The translations under genes were made by a program, and so were the position numbers. The notes beneath the pieces were generated by a model. The model was not told the DNA's origin, did not search any database, and saw only the letters and a list, made by a program, of their open reading frames with translations. A DNA stretch of 64,000 nucleotides from assembly GCF_030247195.1 (NCBI RefSeq), contig NW_026683308.1:1-64000 (forward strand), given 5' to 3'. Within the stretch, counting starts at the first letter, position 1. Each line of letters starts with the position of its first letter. Source of the stretch: Topomyia yanbarensis (lineage: Eukaryota > Arthropoda > Insecta > Diptera > Culicidae). Positions 12,370 through 27,100 of the stretch are shown here, piece after piece.

Positions 12370-12640
12370 GACGAACGTCTGTTGTTGAAATCTGTGTTTC
12401 GGTCAAAAAAATCTTTTCGCCATCTGTGATGATTAAAACAGAAAAAATCAGTGAAAATCTGCGTTAAATTTCCAAAAAATCTGTGAAAAATTACATTATT
12501 TCCAAAAATTGGTGGAAATCTGTGAAATTTTCATCAAAATGCCAAAAGTCTGCCATCTGTGAAAAAAATCTGTGATTAAAAATTGTAAAAGAATATGTTA
12601 CATAACAGAAAAATCTGTGAATATGATAACCCTGGCTCGT
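12370..12640. repeat. Degenerate repeat rich in AATCTGTG
   Basis: aatctgtg recurs at irregular spacing, as it does at 19070-19310 inside the CACTA-like element. This suggests two copies of one dispersed repeat. Confidence 0.4.
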
Positions 12641-12681
12641 ATTAGGTTCTCTACAGACACAGGTTACCTCACTTTTCTTGG

Positions 12682-12790
12682 CAGTTCGCTTGTACTGTTT
12701 ACATGTACTTAGAAAAATTTGTGGACGACTAGATTCGAAGAAAATCGTAAATAATTTTTCAAAGTCCATGTAAACAGTACAAGCGAACTG
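12682..12790. repeat. Foldback element with 24-bp perfect arms
   Basis: CAGTTCGCTTGTACTGTTTA plus CATG at 12682-12705 is the exact complement of 12767-12790. A related foldback with the same GACAGTTC...TTTACATG plan occurs at 51921-52053. Confidence 0.65.
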
Positions 12791-12837
12791 TCAAAAATGA
12801 ACACTCAGTTCATTTGTAACGTCAGCATAAAGTATTC

Positions 12838-13445
12838 AATTCGATACCATCGGGCTGGATGTTGTTGGCTCGAATCAAAACTTGTCGAAAGTAAACAAAG
12901 TTCATTCCGTATCGTCAAACTGGTGCCCAGGTGGTGAAATCGTTGGAGTTCAATGGGGTGCTGGAGCGTTGCCAGAAAATTTTTATTTCCCAGATTAAAT
13001 TTTAGGAAACTTCTCAGTTAAGCTCAGCCGAAATGTTGGCTGGTTCTAATTCGTGTTCCGGCTCCAGTGACAAAACCGATTCTAGGTAAATTGGGTGGTT
13101 TCACTGAAGCCGGAATACTCATTAGAACCAACCAGAATTCCGGATCATTTCCGGTTAAGCTTTACTGGGTTCCGGTAACCATCCGATACTCTTCAGGAAC
13201 CTCTGTTTAAGGGATACCATTTAGATGCGGCTTAGCTGCATAACCGAGGCCTAGGAACGCCGGGCGAGGTGGTCACCGACTCATCTTCGGAAGCAAGCGA
13301 ACCTGTGATCCACTCGTTTGCCCGGCTTACTCAAACATATAGGTGCGGACAGCACGCGCAAAAGCGATGTGGCACTCCGGAAGAACCTATCGTCAAGTTA
13401 CATTTCGACGAGTATTGATTCGAGCCAATAATATGGGCCCTACCA
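12838..13445. repeat. Repeat unit present inverted at 25265-25835
   Basis: Segments such as gttgccagaaaatttttatt, ggatcacaggttcgc (complement) and agcgatgtggc occur here and in inverse orientation and order at 25265-25835. Both copies contain the CCCAGTTAAG foldback at the same internal place, so it is one family, not two chance hits. Confidence 0.6.
13013..13169. repeat. CCCAGTTAAG-family foldback, copy 1
   Basis: Left end tcagttaagctcagccg and right end cggttaagctttactggg are inverted. The inner arms carry ccggctccagtgac and its complement. Other copies: 18845-19010, 23276-23388, 25567-25687. Confidence 0.6.
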
Positions 13446-14323
13446 TCGAGTTTATTTTCCGAATCGCTTGTAAATGTGTGTGTGTTTGGTTTGTATCGAT
13501 TGAACCTACACGCAGAAAAAATCAGTTAACAAAATTTTCGTTTTAACGGACCACTTCACAATAAACTGTGAATATTTACTTACTGAATATAACGATTTTT
13601 TCACCGCCCTTACGGCGCCTACGGCGTTCAATTCAACACCTAAAAAAGAGCATAGAAAATATTTTAGAATGAATATAAAATTAATTCATTCATTCTTGGC
13701 AAAGATTTCCTGTCCAGAAAACTAAAGGCCTAGTACAGATTGCAATGCCATAGTGTTACCTGACGCTGCAATTCTCTGGCCAGTTTTTCTAAGCCTCTAT
13801 CAAATAGATAGTACTCCACTTACCTTGATCCCTTTGTGACACCCAAAGAAAGCTCTTCAAGTCAGCAGAATCCACCAAAAAGGCCCTTGAATCGGAATTT
13901 CCTGTCCGAAAGTTTTATGAAAGTAACCCTTTGTTTACATTCCTATCGGCAACGCTAAGGAATTTGTCAAAATTTGCGCACACTGTGTGCATTTTGTTGT
14001 AATGTGGTCAGAATTCAATATTGAATCCTTTGAGACATATATTTCGAAACTTTATTAACTTTATACATGGACCAATGCATCGACAGTACATTTTTTTATG
14101 AAAAAACAATTTTGATGCGTATTTTTTTCGATTTACGTTCAACTAATGAATGAAACATGCCGATATAATTGACCATTCATGGTTGATGGTTTGTTACAGT
14201 GTGCAAACACGTTTCATAAAAATTATATCACATGGCCATCTACCTATAGTTTCGCTTATTTGTTGACATACTTTCATCGCTGTTAAACGGTTTATCTAGT
14301 GAGCTAACTGAAAAGGGATTATA

Positions 14324-14722
<399 letters not shown>

Positions 14723-14738
14723 CACTGTACCAAAATCG
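14723..14738 (+). repeat. Left terminal inverted repeat of the CACTA-like element
   Basis: CACTGTACCAAAATCG; partner at 28054-28069. Preceded by TA. Confidence 0.75.
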
Positions 14739-15237
14739 AAGAACGAATTCAAATGATATTTAATATGACCCGGCCCCTTAACATTAGGCAGTTGTATTTC
14801 GGATGACTGCCATTTTGATTATTGTCAAGCTTCATTTCGGCTGTGTAAGCAAGATTCAAATGGTACGCATACGGTAATTAAATGTAAGCGTTTTGGAATT
14901 CAAAGGAGAAATTGTTTGTGATTGAAACATATTCATTCATTATTCAATAGCAGAATTTTGGGATTTGAATAGATAATCAATTATTTAGTATATGTAGTTA
15001 ATAAGCGACACGAACTACTTTCATTGCAAATTTGCGTGTATGTCATCAAAAAGTTGATTGAAAGTTGTTCAAACGACAACCTCATGTAGTACGTTTTAAG
15101 TAAGTGAATCTGTTCAATCGACGAATATTCAAGGAGCTTGTTCATTATATTTCTGTCGTCCCGAGGTAATAACCAAAAGGGCTAAGTGAAACCAATATTT
15201 TGAGATGTTTCAATGTGATTTATTTAAATACATTAAT

Positions 15238-18122
15238 TTATATAAAATCCTTATACATATATAATTTTCTTCTGAAAAAAATGGAATTTCCAATATGCTC
15301 TAGAAGAAATGGAGGACCATCAAATATGTTTAAATCTAAAATACTCTTAAGGTCAAGCTTTATATCTACAGCGTAAGCTTGATAATGTTCATCATAATGT
15401 TTAACTCGCCAATGGTGGGCGGCTACGAACCATGTATTTCTATGATTAATGCATTCTATTATCTCATATAGTTCTACAGTTGTATCTACAGTAACTGATA
15501 AAAAACTACCTGTCTTGTAGATTGTATTTTTGTACACTCAAAAAAAAGTAAACGTTATGCCTATTGATTTTACACATAGATTTTTGCAATTAACGGAGGC
15601 ATATAGACACTATTTGCTGGCACATAAACCTAATGTGTGTATTCACAAGAAATATTAATCTTACATTCACATTTCATAACTATTAGGCACATAAAACCCC
15701 ATTCTATAATAATATGCACATATAACTTATGTGTGTGCATACATAGTTTATACAGTTGACACATAGAAGGTATGTGTGCGCGTGATAACAATAGCATTTC
15801 TTCTTCATATGAATTTTAAGCGGTTTGAAGCAAATAGAATTAACGTTTGGATTTCTTTCAGTGTACGTTAGTGAGTCACATGACAACACTAGTTCGTTAG
15901 CATCGATTTCGATTGTACTTAGCAAGTTGGTTGTTGCATACGGTTTTGTACACCATACGCTTTCTACAAATTTTCCATCGGTCTTGGTTTGTAAAAATGT
16001 TTCATTTATAACATCATAGGAGAAGAAAAGACTTGCTTTAATACACATTGTAAGGCAAACGTTTTTTCGAGAAGATGTTACATTGAAATATTCCTTGAAG
16101 TCGCGATGACGGGCTTCGTGTCTTATACAGCACATTTTTTTTATTGGTCCGCTACTTCTAATAACGCTAGCGTAATGGTTTAGAAAATGATGTTTAGGTT
16201 TCAAACTTTTTTTAAACAAATGTTGGTATAAACGATGATGCTCGCTAACAAGACAATTCAATAATTCCAAATCTTTTTCTGAAAAAGCTGGCAGGTTTAT
16301 TGTATCTATAAGTTTCATCAAAGTGGTAGTATAATGCCACACTGGATCTTGCAAAGGAACAAAGGGTCCGCATATGAATGAAAAGAAGTTGCTGAAGGCA
16401 GCCATTTCACTAGCTGTCATTCTTAGTGTTATCGATTTAATTCGTCTGTTATCTTCTAAATCTGGCATTCGTGATAAACCTTCCTCAAACTTGAAATTGT
16501 TAAGTTCTTTTCTGCGCATATTCATCTGACTGATCGTACAAAACTTCCTCTCGTGAACGATATAGCTAATTATTTCTGTGAAACCATACATACACACTCC
16601 GGAGCTATATAAATCATGCATACTGTCGCAATATAAATTTTCAACAACGCTATAAGACGGCAATGTATTGAACAATGAATATCCTGTTAATCCGGAGTCT
16701 GATTGCTTTAATTGCACGTCGGTATGATAATTATCTTTATTCCTTAAATATGTTTCGTACTCTATAAGATCTTTACTGAGTTGGTCTTTGCTTCTTTTGC
16801 AAAACCTGCAATAAAAATTAGCAGAAAATGAACCTGAAAATTTTAACATTTGGTGAATTCCTAGGTTATCTCCTTGTATTAACATTAATGCGAAATGTAC
16901 TTTAACATTTGTATTCCCTGTGGTAATAAGAATTCCATTCTGTTCTATCGCTTTCATCTTATCTATTATATATATCATAAACATATCAATATCATGACCC
17001 GAAAAATCAATTTTCCTTATCACACCAGCGACAAAAATGTTTGAAAGCTTAGCTGCGTAGCGTTCCGGTATCGTCGGGAAACTGTAATACATAGCGAACA
17101 ACGAATGCCTCTTGTTATGAGAACTGAGCGGATCGTTGACCTCGAACTCATCTCCGTACAAAAATAGTGGTATCAGAAGCCTTCCCGGATCTTTTTCTTG
17201 CACTTTTCTATAAACCGAACCGTTAATAAAATTACTATTTTTCACACTTGTCGTTAGTAGTCGCATATTTCTAATTGTTTTCTCGTAAACCTGACCGTTT
17301 TCAAAATACTTTCTGATTTGAAATTCCAAATCCATAAGAACCAAATGTGATTGGTTTCCCAAGCTTTCTAATTCTAAATCAACAGCTAAATTGATTTTAT
17401 TATTGTGTATTGTATATACTTTAGGTATTTTAAACAAATCGGCCTGTTCAAGGTACCTAAACAGTTTATGCTCAGTTCCTATGAAATCAAACAGGGTCGA
17501 TATCTTGTTCACGAAAGTTTCGTATAGAAATGTTTGGTCTGGGTCTACCGATGCAAAAAGTGGCGTTGATGTTTTGATTATATTTTGGAGATAACTATTT
17601 ATAGTTGTAACGGCATTCTGTATATCCACGACATCCTTACGGGTCAAATTACGTTTTCGATGTAAATCAAGTGAAAAGTTTACCGCCAAACGATCAATGG
17701 CAAGTAATGATTCACATATGTAACTCTGATCTCTACCACCAGTTGAAGGCTCGCAATCAGTAGATTCTTCGATGGAGTTCGCCTAAAACAAATAAAATGC
17801 GTGATTAAATAAAGAATTTCATTTTCTCATTTTTTTTCAATACCAATGGCGTCGTCCTTTTATGCTTTGCGATATTATCTACTGATCGATTATAGTTGAT
17901 TTCAGTGTTAGAGTGTGTATCTACTGAACGAACGTGAGTTATGATGTGACGATGGAACTTATATAAATTGGACATTTTCTGAGTGCAGTCTTGGTATGTA
18001 CAACGTAGTTTTAGTGGTTTGCTTAAGTTATGTGCTTTAATGTGTGTAATGTAAACAGTGGTATCTTCAGCATATTCATCACAACCCTCAACGAAACATT
18101 TGAACTGGTCACAACGCTGCAT
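15238..18122 (-). CDS. C2H2 zinc-finger / tnp2-like transposase, 3 exons, 830 aa predicted
   Basis: Exon 1 (17844-18122) starts MQRCDQFKC and holds two C2H2 fingers, C-x4-C-x12-H-x3-H, at residues 9-31 and 40-63. Exon 2 (15845-17782) carries the large domain, with GDNLGIHQML near residue 397, ANFYCRFCKRS near 419, CDSMHDLY near 481 and RHEARHRDFKEY near 648. Exon 3 (15238-15513) encodes the tail with YDEHYQAYAV. Layout and motifs match zinc-finger plus transposase-domain proteins widespread in mosquitoes, cnidarians and fish; the conserved D, D and E in the named blocks are candidate catalytic residues of an RNase-H-fold transposase (inferred). The exon 2 donor (AAC/GTTAAT) is weak and could be misplaced. 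The start lies 29 nt after the stop of the accessory gene, with no acceptor between. Confidence 0.8.
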
Positions 18123-18151
18123 CGCAGAGTTTCTTCAGATCTTCAATACCT

Positions 18152-21100
18152 TTATATTTTGCGGGTCTTGAAATATTGTAGAGTTTCTTCGATTACGTAC
18201 CACACTAGCTTCGTAATTTTCGAGTATGGAAGCTTGAATACGTTGCACAGTTTAATTATTACATCAATAGCACGAGCAAGTGAATTGAACTGATAGACGA
18301 TGTCTTTGAAAATGATGTAAAAATCTCCGCTCAACGCTGTGTAGTCTGTTCCAATAACAACCACCTTAGGATGTGTTGGAATGTTCTTGGCAGCGTAGGT
18401 GTCAAGTAATTCACTAATCGATCTTTTGGCAGATTCTAAATCGTTCGCAAAAACAAACACATCTTCCTGTGCTGTTAAAATCGATGGTTTGAAAGTTTTA
18501 GACACTTTGCAAGGCTGGACGCAGCAGTTCAATAGCATCAACGTACAACAAATTAGCGTATCTGAAATAATAAAATAATTAACATTCATTAAAAAAATGC
18601 ATCTGTTTAACTAGTTAACCATCACCGAGAAAACAATAAAGCTTTTCTGGCAGATACAATATAATGCTTTCGGTGGCGTCTAAAAATTTGTTTTGGAGAA
18701 AATATTTCGTAGTGGTGGTTGATTCAATTCGTTGGTTTTTTTAGAAAACTTCTATTCAAATGACTCGCGGATCAACTATTCTAAATGGTCTAAACAAAAT
18801 GAATGATTTACTGTGCAGTATTGGGCGATATTGTATCGATACATCCCAGTTAAGTTCAGACGAAAAATGAACCGGAATGCTGGCTGGTTCCAGTTCGCAT
18901 TCCGCCTCCAGTGACACAACCGATTCTATAGTTCGGTTGTGTCACTGGAGCCGGAATACTAACTAGAACTAGCCATAATTCCAGTTCATTTCCGGGTGAA
19001 CTTTACTGGGATATAATATCGATAATTCGGAGCCAGAATCAGGGTTGCCAGGTAATATTTTGTGAAATCTGTGCGCAGCCTATGTAAAAATCTGTGTTAT
19101 GGAATACGTACAAGTTTGTCTCAAAACAAAAAGTGGTGACCTTTTTTTAAGTTTTCGCTCGAGGCAAAAATTAAGTGCGCGGTCGAAAATTGAGAGATCT
19201 GCTAGTCTGTGTATTATAACAGAAAACTGGTAATCTTTGCATTTAAACAGAAAACTATGGAAATCTGTGCAGCATATTGAAAATCTGTGAAACACAGATT
19301 GATCTGTGCACCTGGTATCCATGGCCAGAATATAGAGACTTTATAAACGGGCCTTACACGATCAATATTTTTATCAATACTAGGGAGTATTTACGAATTT
19401 CGCGCCAACTCGAACAAATTTTGGCAGCACCCTCTCAGATTTTAATGAAACCTTCTGTACATGAGAACTTTGTTACAAAAAGCCACTTTGCATACTTTGT
19501 TTTTCCAAAAATAATCTAAACTGTCTTTTAAAAAGGGTCAAACTTTTTTTACCAATTTTTTTCAAATGGCTTTAGACTAAAAATGACAAATCCTACAAAA
19601 AATGTTGTATGAGTGATTTTCACAAAATTAGTTAAATTTTTGAATAAAAATATTGAAACAATTTTTCATCGACTCCTACACTGAAAAAAACAATTTTAAA
19701 AATTTAAGGTCAATTTACAAAAAAAAACCATCTTTGATTTGGATGAAATTTTGTTCCAAGATAGGTAATTACGTTCCCTACCGTCAAAAATTCAAGATGG
19801 GCACTTTCAAGGAAAAAGTTATTTGAAAAAACTTTTCCTTGTCCTAATCATCAAAGAATCCAATTTTCCAACTGCTAGTTGCCAGTATTCCAAGTATTCC
19901 AAATATTACAAGTATGCAAAGTCTTCCAAGTATTCCAAGTATGCTATGCCTTCCAAGTACAGTCGTGATTCGTTGGTTGGGCCACAGCCTATGTCCAACT
20001 AACGAATTTAATTCGCTAGTTGGACCGACTGACAAATGTCAAAAACTCTCCAAAGAAGGCATTAGTAGTGTAAAAGATTGTTAGATAGATTGTCAAAGTC
20101 AATTTGACATGAGATTTTGACGTTCAGATGCTTTTTAGTTGGACAACGGTCCAACTAGTGGAGGTCCAACTAAAAATTTAAGAGTTGTGTGCAGGACACG
20201 ACCACGGCGACATTGAAAATGTAGTGTGCAATATAATTCGCGGCGTCGGCGGTAAAACATGATGAGTTATGTTCTATCAACGACCATGTATTAAACTTGG
20301 GTTGAAAGCCCAACTTCTACCAGCAGAAGCCAATCGATTCTTTACATTTCCTTTCGATCATGGCCATATGAGCCAGCCTAGTCCTAGTTTTACGTGTTAT
20401 GTTTATAACTGATTCGCTCTAGAATACCTATTTTTCAATTTCATTGCTTTCGCTTCTCTTAGTCTTAAATTTGCCGAAAACAGCCCACAAAATCAATACA
20501 ATAATCGAATTATCGCACGTTTACTCTCTTCACGGATATGGTCGGACAAAGTATTCATTTTGTCGAGTAGTCGTTGACGACCGGGTTGTCAAACATCAAT
20601 TGAGTCATTTGATGCCAACGAAACGTGCACATATTTTATGTGTTTGGATATAAACCCGTATTAATCTATATGAAATGGAAAAAAACAGCGTTATATTTTA
20701 CGAATACTTCAAACATTTTACATTGTGTGTCATCATATTAAAAGTATGTACAGTTTTTCCACACATATATGAAAGCTAAAAAGAACTACTTAGACAGTGC
20801 GAAACCACGCATATAATATGAATTCATTTAAAAAAAAAATTATTGCGTATTTAAACAATTGCTTTGAAACCTACTTTTGTTGAGTCGATAAGGTTCAACT
20901 TCAAGTTAAATTACAATATATTTCTTTCGTTTTGTTTAAATGACTTAAAACTAGCGAATATTTGTCACGCTTCGATTTTCGCTTTACCATTTCGATCAAT
21001 GCATACCGTTTTAAACAATAGCCAGTACCGTGCCAGGGGCCATGTATAAATGACGTAGTACTTTAGGGGGTAGAGGGGTGTAGCAAATTTAAGACGAGGG

Positions 21101-24100
21101 GGGATATTGTGACAAAATGTTACGAGGGGGAGGGAGGGGTCGAAATTAGCCGAAAAAAAGCTACGTCATTTGTGTATGGCCGCAATGGGTAGGGTTACGA
21201 TATGGGTCGAGCTAACTAGGGCTCAACATTTTCGGTACGCACAAATTTTAATCTTTTATGCGGAACGAGTACCTAAATAAATCGAAATGAGCAAGAGAGT
21301 GTGCCGGTGTAAATACACCGAGTTTCAAGGTGTTCCACGAAGTTCAAAACAATCGGCTTTCCAAATTTGTGAACCGTCGATTTGTTTTTTGTCAGTTTTA
21401 AAACTCTAGTGCCGCAAAAAGCAACGCGGTACTAGATTCATCGCAACGGCATACTGACTAGCACTGAGACTGAGTGCCGTAACTCTCCAGTTGTGGTGTG
21501 CAAAGTAGTACACAGCGAACTTCATAATTTAAATTTATCTGTCACCTACTGCTATCGTCTGCGCTCCGAGAGCAACAACCCCAACAAGCAACAATGCCCA
21601 ACTTGAATTTTTGACGGTAGGTAGGGAACATAATTACCTATCTTGGAACAAAATTTCATCTAAATCAAAGATGGGGTTTTTTGCAAATCGACTTTAAATT
21701 TTTTAAATCGTTTTTTTTTCAGTATAGGAGTCGATGAAAATTTTTTTCAATATTTTTATTCAAAAATTTGACTAATGTTGTGAAAATCACTCCTACAACA
21801 TTTTTTTGTAGGATTTGTCATTTTTAGACTAGTCATTTGAAAAATATTGGTAAAAAAAGTTTGAACCTTTTCAAAAGACAGTCTAGATCATTTTTGGAAA
21901 AACAAAGTACGCAAAGTGGCTTTTTATGACAAGGTCTTCGTGTACAGAAAGTCTCATTAAAATCTGAGGGGGTGCTGCCAACTTTGAATACGATTTAGCG
22001 CGAAATTCAGTGACAAAAGTAGTGAATGTAATAGAACATTGCATTGTGACTCTCAGATCAAAAATTAATACTCTGAAAAAAGAATCAACGAAAGCTCTTA
22101 AATTTACTAACGATCTCCTTATATTCACCGTTATTTTTGTACTTAACTCATTTACATTAGCATTTTATTATGCAGTTTTGACAATCAGGCTTGAGGATAA
22201 TTTGTCCTGTGTCTTTTTGCAGTGTAGATATTTTATTTTTGAAAAAGATACTTGTACAAAACTATTGCAAAACCTCCGTATCATTTTGATTTAAGATTAA
22301 ATGAATCTGTAGAGAATTAATATTTTTTCTTTTATTTGCAGACAATAAAGAGACAATGCAATGATGTTTACTTGCTAGTCGAAATCAAAGTCCTCCAATA
22401 TATACTGAAACAATATTAACCAGTAAAATGACAACACCGTCGAAAGAAAAAGTTAACAATAGAGGTTATCTCATTGGCATTTAGGACCATTTGACATATT
22501 TGACTAGTTTTGGTAGTTTTGCTGTTTTCAAAAAATGGTATTGAAATATCAATATTCTAGAGCGTTTTTTCATTACATCATATCTAACAGAAACGTCAAA
22601 CGGAGAAAATCGCGTGCAAAAATTTCCTTGCGACTTTTAAATTTATTTAGCAATTTAAGCACACAGAAGGCTATTAATTGTACTACCACCTCTGCAATTA
22701 CTCATTGCAGGATCGTATAAGCATATTACATGTTTTTCGCGAAGATAATAGGGAGATAATTGATAACTATTTTTTTATTACATTTGGCCGATCACTATTA
22801 TGCTCTTTTACATATGTGGTCTTGGCAACACCATTTGTATATGGCACATTTTACTGTGACGTTTTGAGAGACGGGTTTGTAGTTGTGATATATTTCATGT
22901 GCTGTATTGCAACCGAGAGTGTAGATATGAGGTTTGGCATTGGAAAAAGATGCTAACTACAGTCGACTTGAAAAACATCACAACGCAAAACATCACATCT
23001 ACATAATGTTTGCAAAACTTTGGTATAGTATATGTGACATTTTGACTTAAGATTAAATAAACATGTAAAGAGTTATTATATTTCTCTATTATTTGTGGAC
23101 GATAAAGAGTCAATGCTTAGCTTTTATTTGGCATAATAAACTCAGTTTGTTTACATTTGTTAGATATGACGTTTTGAATAAACGGTATAGTATTATGTAT
23201 CGATTCAATATCGCCCAATACAATTTTACAGTAACAAGAAATTTGTTCCAGTACCAGGAAAAACAGAAAGTAGCTCGGCTCCAGTGACACAACCGATTCT
23301 AACTAGAATCGGTTGTATCCCTCGGAGCCGGTGTACGAATTGAAACCAGTCAGCATTCCGGCTCATTTTCCGGCTGAACTTAACTGGGCCGGAGTAAAAA
23401 GGAGCTGCTGAGCAAGAGGACCAATAAGCGTGTACTGGAACAAACCTAATATTCAAAAGCTTTTTTTCAAAACGTCATTTAACATTGAGTAAATCTTTGT
23501 TTACTTTCTCTTTCCATTTTTGCGGCTAGTACTTTCAACTAATTTCACAGTACAGATCGAAGGACGATGATTCTTAGTAGCATATTATACAGAGTTGTGG
23601 GGCAAATGTTAGTGACCGAGTAATTAACAAAAGAAAGTAAACAGTCTCATTGTTAGAAATATTTTGAAGAAAGCTGTTGTGTTGTGATTTTAGCTGAGAG
23701 GTCAACTGCTGTTAAAAAAATATGAAACAGGCCACACTGACTCTGTTTCGGGGATAAACAAAACGGCATTAGATTAAAATGTTTACCTTTTGTAACGTTG
23801 GCTCGATTCATGTGCTGCAAAATTGCGATGGAAAATTCATCCTTGACTTTAAGTATAAAATACGGTTTCATTGACGATATCACTCCTTCCCAACCAAGAA
23901 TTCCTTCGGTGTATCCTAGTATCCGATAATCTTCATCCACCTTTAAGAAAACAGGTAAACCTATTAAATAAAATTTATGCAGTATGCATTTGGTATAAGG
24001 CCGTGATTCTCAGAACAGTTTCATTTGCTAAGCAATTCCTATGTAGGTGGGAATGTTATGCCTATCACGGCAGTATACATTATATTTCACATAAACAATT

Positions 24101-27100
24101 CAGAAGCTGCTCTAGAACGTTTAAAAATGATATCGACATGACATAAATTGTTTGGTATAATACTCACGAGTTGGTATCCTAAATCATTGCAATAATGTCC
24201 GTATTTGGCAATCACAGCATCGAAACGAAGAGTTTTCAAATCCTTCAAACGACATTCGGCACTTATTATCCAGTTGCTAAGTACCAATTCCCATGGCCGT
24301 TGGTTCAGTTGCAGCCATCGACAGGCCTGTAATGAACGTTGATCTACTTCAACGGCTACTTCTTTTTGTAGTTTCTGTTGGTGACGTAACTCTCTTTGTT
24401 CTCGATTTCTTGCAGCGTATTTCAATTTTCTATATGTCTGACATAACAAACCACCTGGATTTCTTCTCTCTGGAGGAGCAGATGGGATATAATAAATAAG
24501 CTGAAAATGTACCAAACCGATTAGTATATAGGTAACGAGAAATGCAGTAAGAAGTAATGTGACACGCTGAGTTTCGAACATATAAAGCTGTACGCACACG
24601 AGGCGACAGGACACACGCCACAAAAAATATTCACTATGGATTTTGTTGTACCTATACCAACGCGGCAACAGCAACATCGTTGGAATAGGTAGAACAAAAT
24701 CCATAGTGAATATTTTTTTGTGGCGTGTGTCCTGCCGCCTCGTGAGCGAACAGCTTAATTACTTTCATGGATATCAAGATCTAACTTCATATATTGAAAC
24801 TCAAGTCTAGTATACTTCGGGGGTGTAAATGATTAATTACCTTATCCTGCACTTCCCGTGGAAATAAATGCATGATGCATTCTGTGTAATTTTGTAACTC
24901 GACTTTCGTTAGAGTACTTTTATTCAGTCCATCACAATCGTTTAACCAGCTAATGTGGTGATGAGCAATGATTTCGCTGAGTTCCTTTTTGCTATCTTTC
25001 GATAACGTGCCACGATTGGCATTCTGTATGATTGCTGAACCAACTTTCGTGGCGCTTAAAAGATTTTTCAACTTGTTCGGTGTAAAAAATCGGCCTAAAG
25101 TGCCACCACGAACCGCTCTACCGGTGCTCCCTGTTGCCTTTGCTGAATGTCGCGAGAAATCAATGGCCTGCGAATGTAAAATTAACACTTACTAAGTAAA
25201 ATGCGTTTTACACGATGTCGGCCTTGTTCCAGTGAAACTCGCGCACACAATACCAACGGCATGGAAAGGGGCCCATATTATTGGCACGAATCAAAACTCG
25301 TCGAAATGTCAATTGGCGATAGGTTCATCCGGAGTGTTCATTTGTGTTTACATTTTGCTAGCGTTGCCAATTTCATTTTGATTTCACTACCCAATGTGGC
25401 TACGCCACATCGCTTTTGCGAGTGCTGTCCGACTTCGCTACCGCTCAGTCGGACTTAAACTAGGGATAGCCCCTATGTTTGAGTAAGCCGGGCAAACGAG
25501 TGGATCACAGGTTCGCTAGTACATCTTAAACAGAGGTTCCTAAAGGGTATCGGATGGTTACCGGAACCCAGTAAAGTTCAACCTAAAATGTGCCGGAATT
25601 CTGGTTGGTTCTAATTCGTATTCCGGCTTCGGCTGAAGCCGCAATACGAATTAGAACCAGCCAGCATTCCGGCTGAGCTTAACTGGGAAGTTTCCTAATA
25701 TTTAATCTAGGAAATAAAAATTTTCTGGCAACGCTCCAGCACCCCGTTGAACTTTTCACCCCTTGGGTATCAGTTTGACGCTACGGAATGAACTTTGTTT
25801 ACTTTCGACAAGTTTTGATTCGTGCCAACAGTGTTTGCCCCATGGAAAGTGTGGACCAAGGTGTTTAGAATTCTAAGGTGATTCGTTTTTGGCAGTAACT
25901 AGGTGAGAAGTGAGGTAAGCGTGCAACTGCGAGGGTGAAAAATGACAGCAAAAAAACTCTGTGTGCAAACTGAAATTCAAGCAATCCGAGACGAATGTTT
26001 CATCACTAGTAACTAGTAAACAATGTTGTTTGCGGTCGCTTTTAAAACCAGCATGACTGATCGGTGTTTTAGATAATCGTATCACCTGAGAATAAAAGCT
26101 CCTTGGTGTGGACGTTCGAAACATATGAATGCGCGTACGAGAAATGCATTCAACTTATCCTGACGGAACGTGCCGTTGGTGTTCTATTCCATTGAAGAAG
26201 GTTAATTCACACGATAAATCTTACTTAGAACAGGACTCGCAGATTTTTGAATATACTTGTGTGCTCTTATCATTGTCTAAGCGATGATATAGAGCATATT
26301 TTTAAAAACTTTATTGATTTTTTCAACACAGCAAATTTGTGAGATTAATATGATTTTTGCTTGTGGCGACACTAATTCTAACCCCACCCGCTGAGCTGAC
26401 AGTAGTTGGGGCTAAAATCCGATGCAGTATCAGAGCATAGGTAAAACAGCACACATTTTCAATTTCTTCCAAATAAATATAATTTCGTTTTTCGTCGAAA
26501 GCACCGGACGGGGTTTGAACTGCTTTATTACTTTCGAGAAAGGCAGTCTTCCAATGTATTTCAATGAAAAGCGACATAATGTTTATGAGGGAGATATTAT
26601 TTTCGTAACATTCTTCTAACATGTAAAATATACCGTAACGAAAGAGATTACCTGTCCAGACGACTCAGCGGTATCTGATGATGATGATGATGATTCACCG
26701 AAATCGGAAGATGCATTATTCTCTGTGTTAATCAAATCCATAGATGTTGAAGTTCGTTGTGGAGTGCGTTGTTTTGGTAAATCTGTATTGCTCAGATCTC
26801 GAAAAACGGTTCTCCGAGCATTTCCCAAGACATTAGCTGATTCTTCCAAAGAGTCTTCCTGGCAGTGCAATGACTGTTCATTCTGAGGAAGAAAAGTATA
26901 ACAGTTATTATTTATGATATATTTGCAGTCGCGCACACCAGTGATCGGTACTTGGGGTATGATACTAGATCTAGTATCAACAAATTAATATTATTTTTTA
27001 TTACCAAATCCGACTCAGGGTCAACAAAATTTGTACTTGCATCCTTCGGAAGATCTGTTGGTTGGTCTTTAGTCGAACCAGCTCGACCGGTGCTATGCAA

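Larger units (their letters stand above)
19425..21985. repeat. Pair of long inverted repeats (about 375 bp each) with 1.8-kb spacer
   Basis: 19425-19800 (ggcagcaccctctcag, tgacaaatcctacaaaa, ttccaagataggtaattacg) is found inverted at 21603-21985, roughly 85% alike by eye. The spacer has no ORF over about 70 codons. It may be a large foldback transposon or two opposed copies of one repeat. Confidence 0.65.

Noticed and set aside
26323..26622. Minus-strand 99-codon frame as an exon of the accessory gene
   Set aside because: Exon 26652-26882 joins 24841-25167 in phase without it, and it lacks a convincing acceptor/donor pair in frame.
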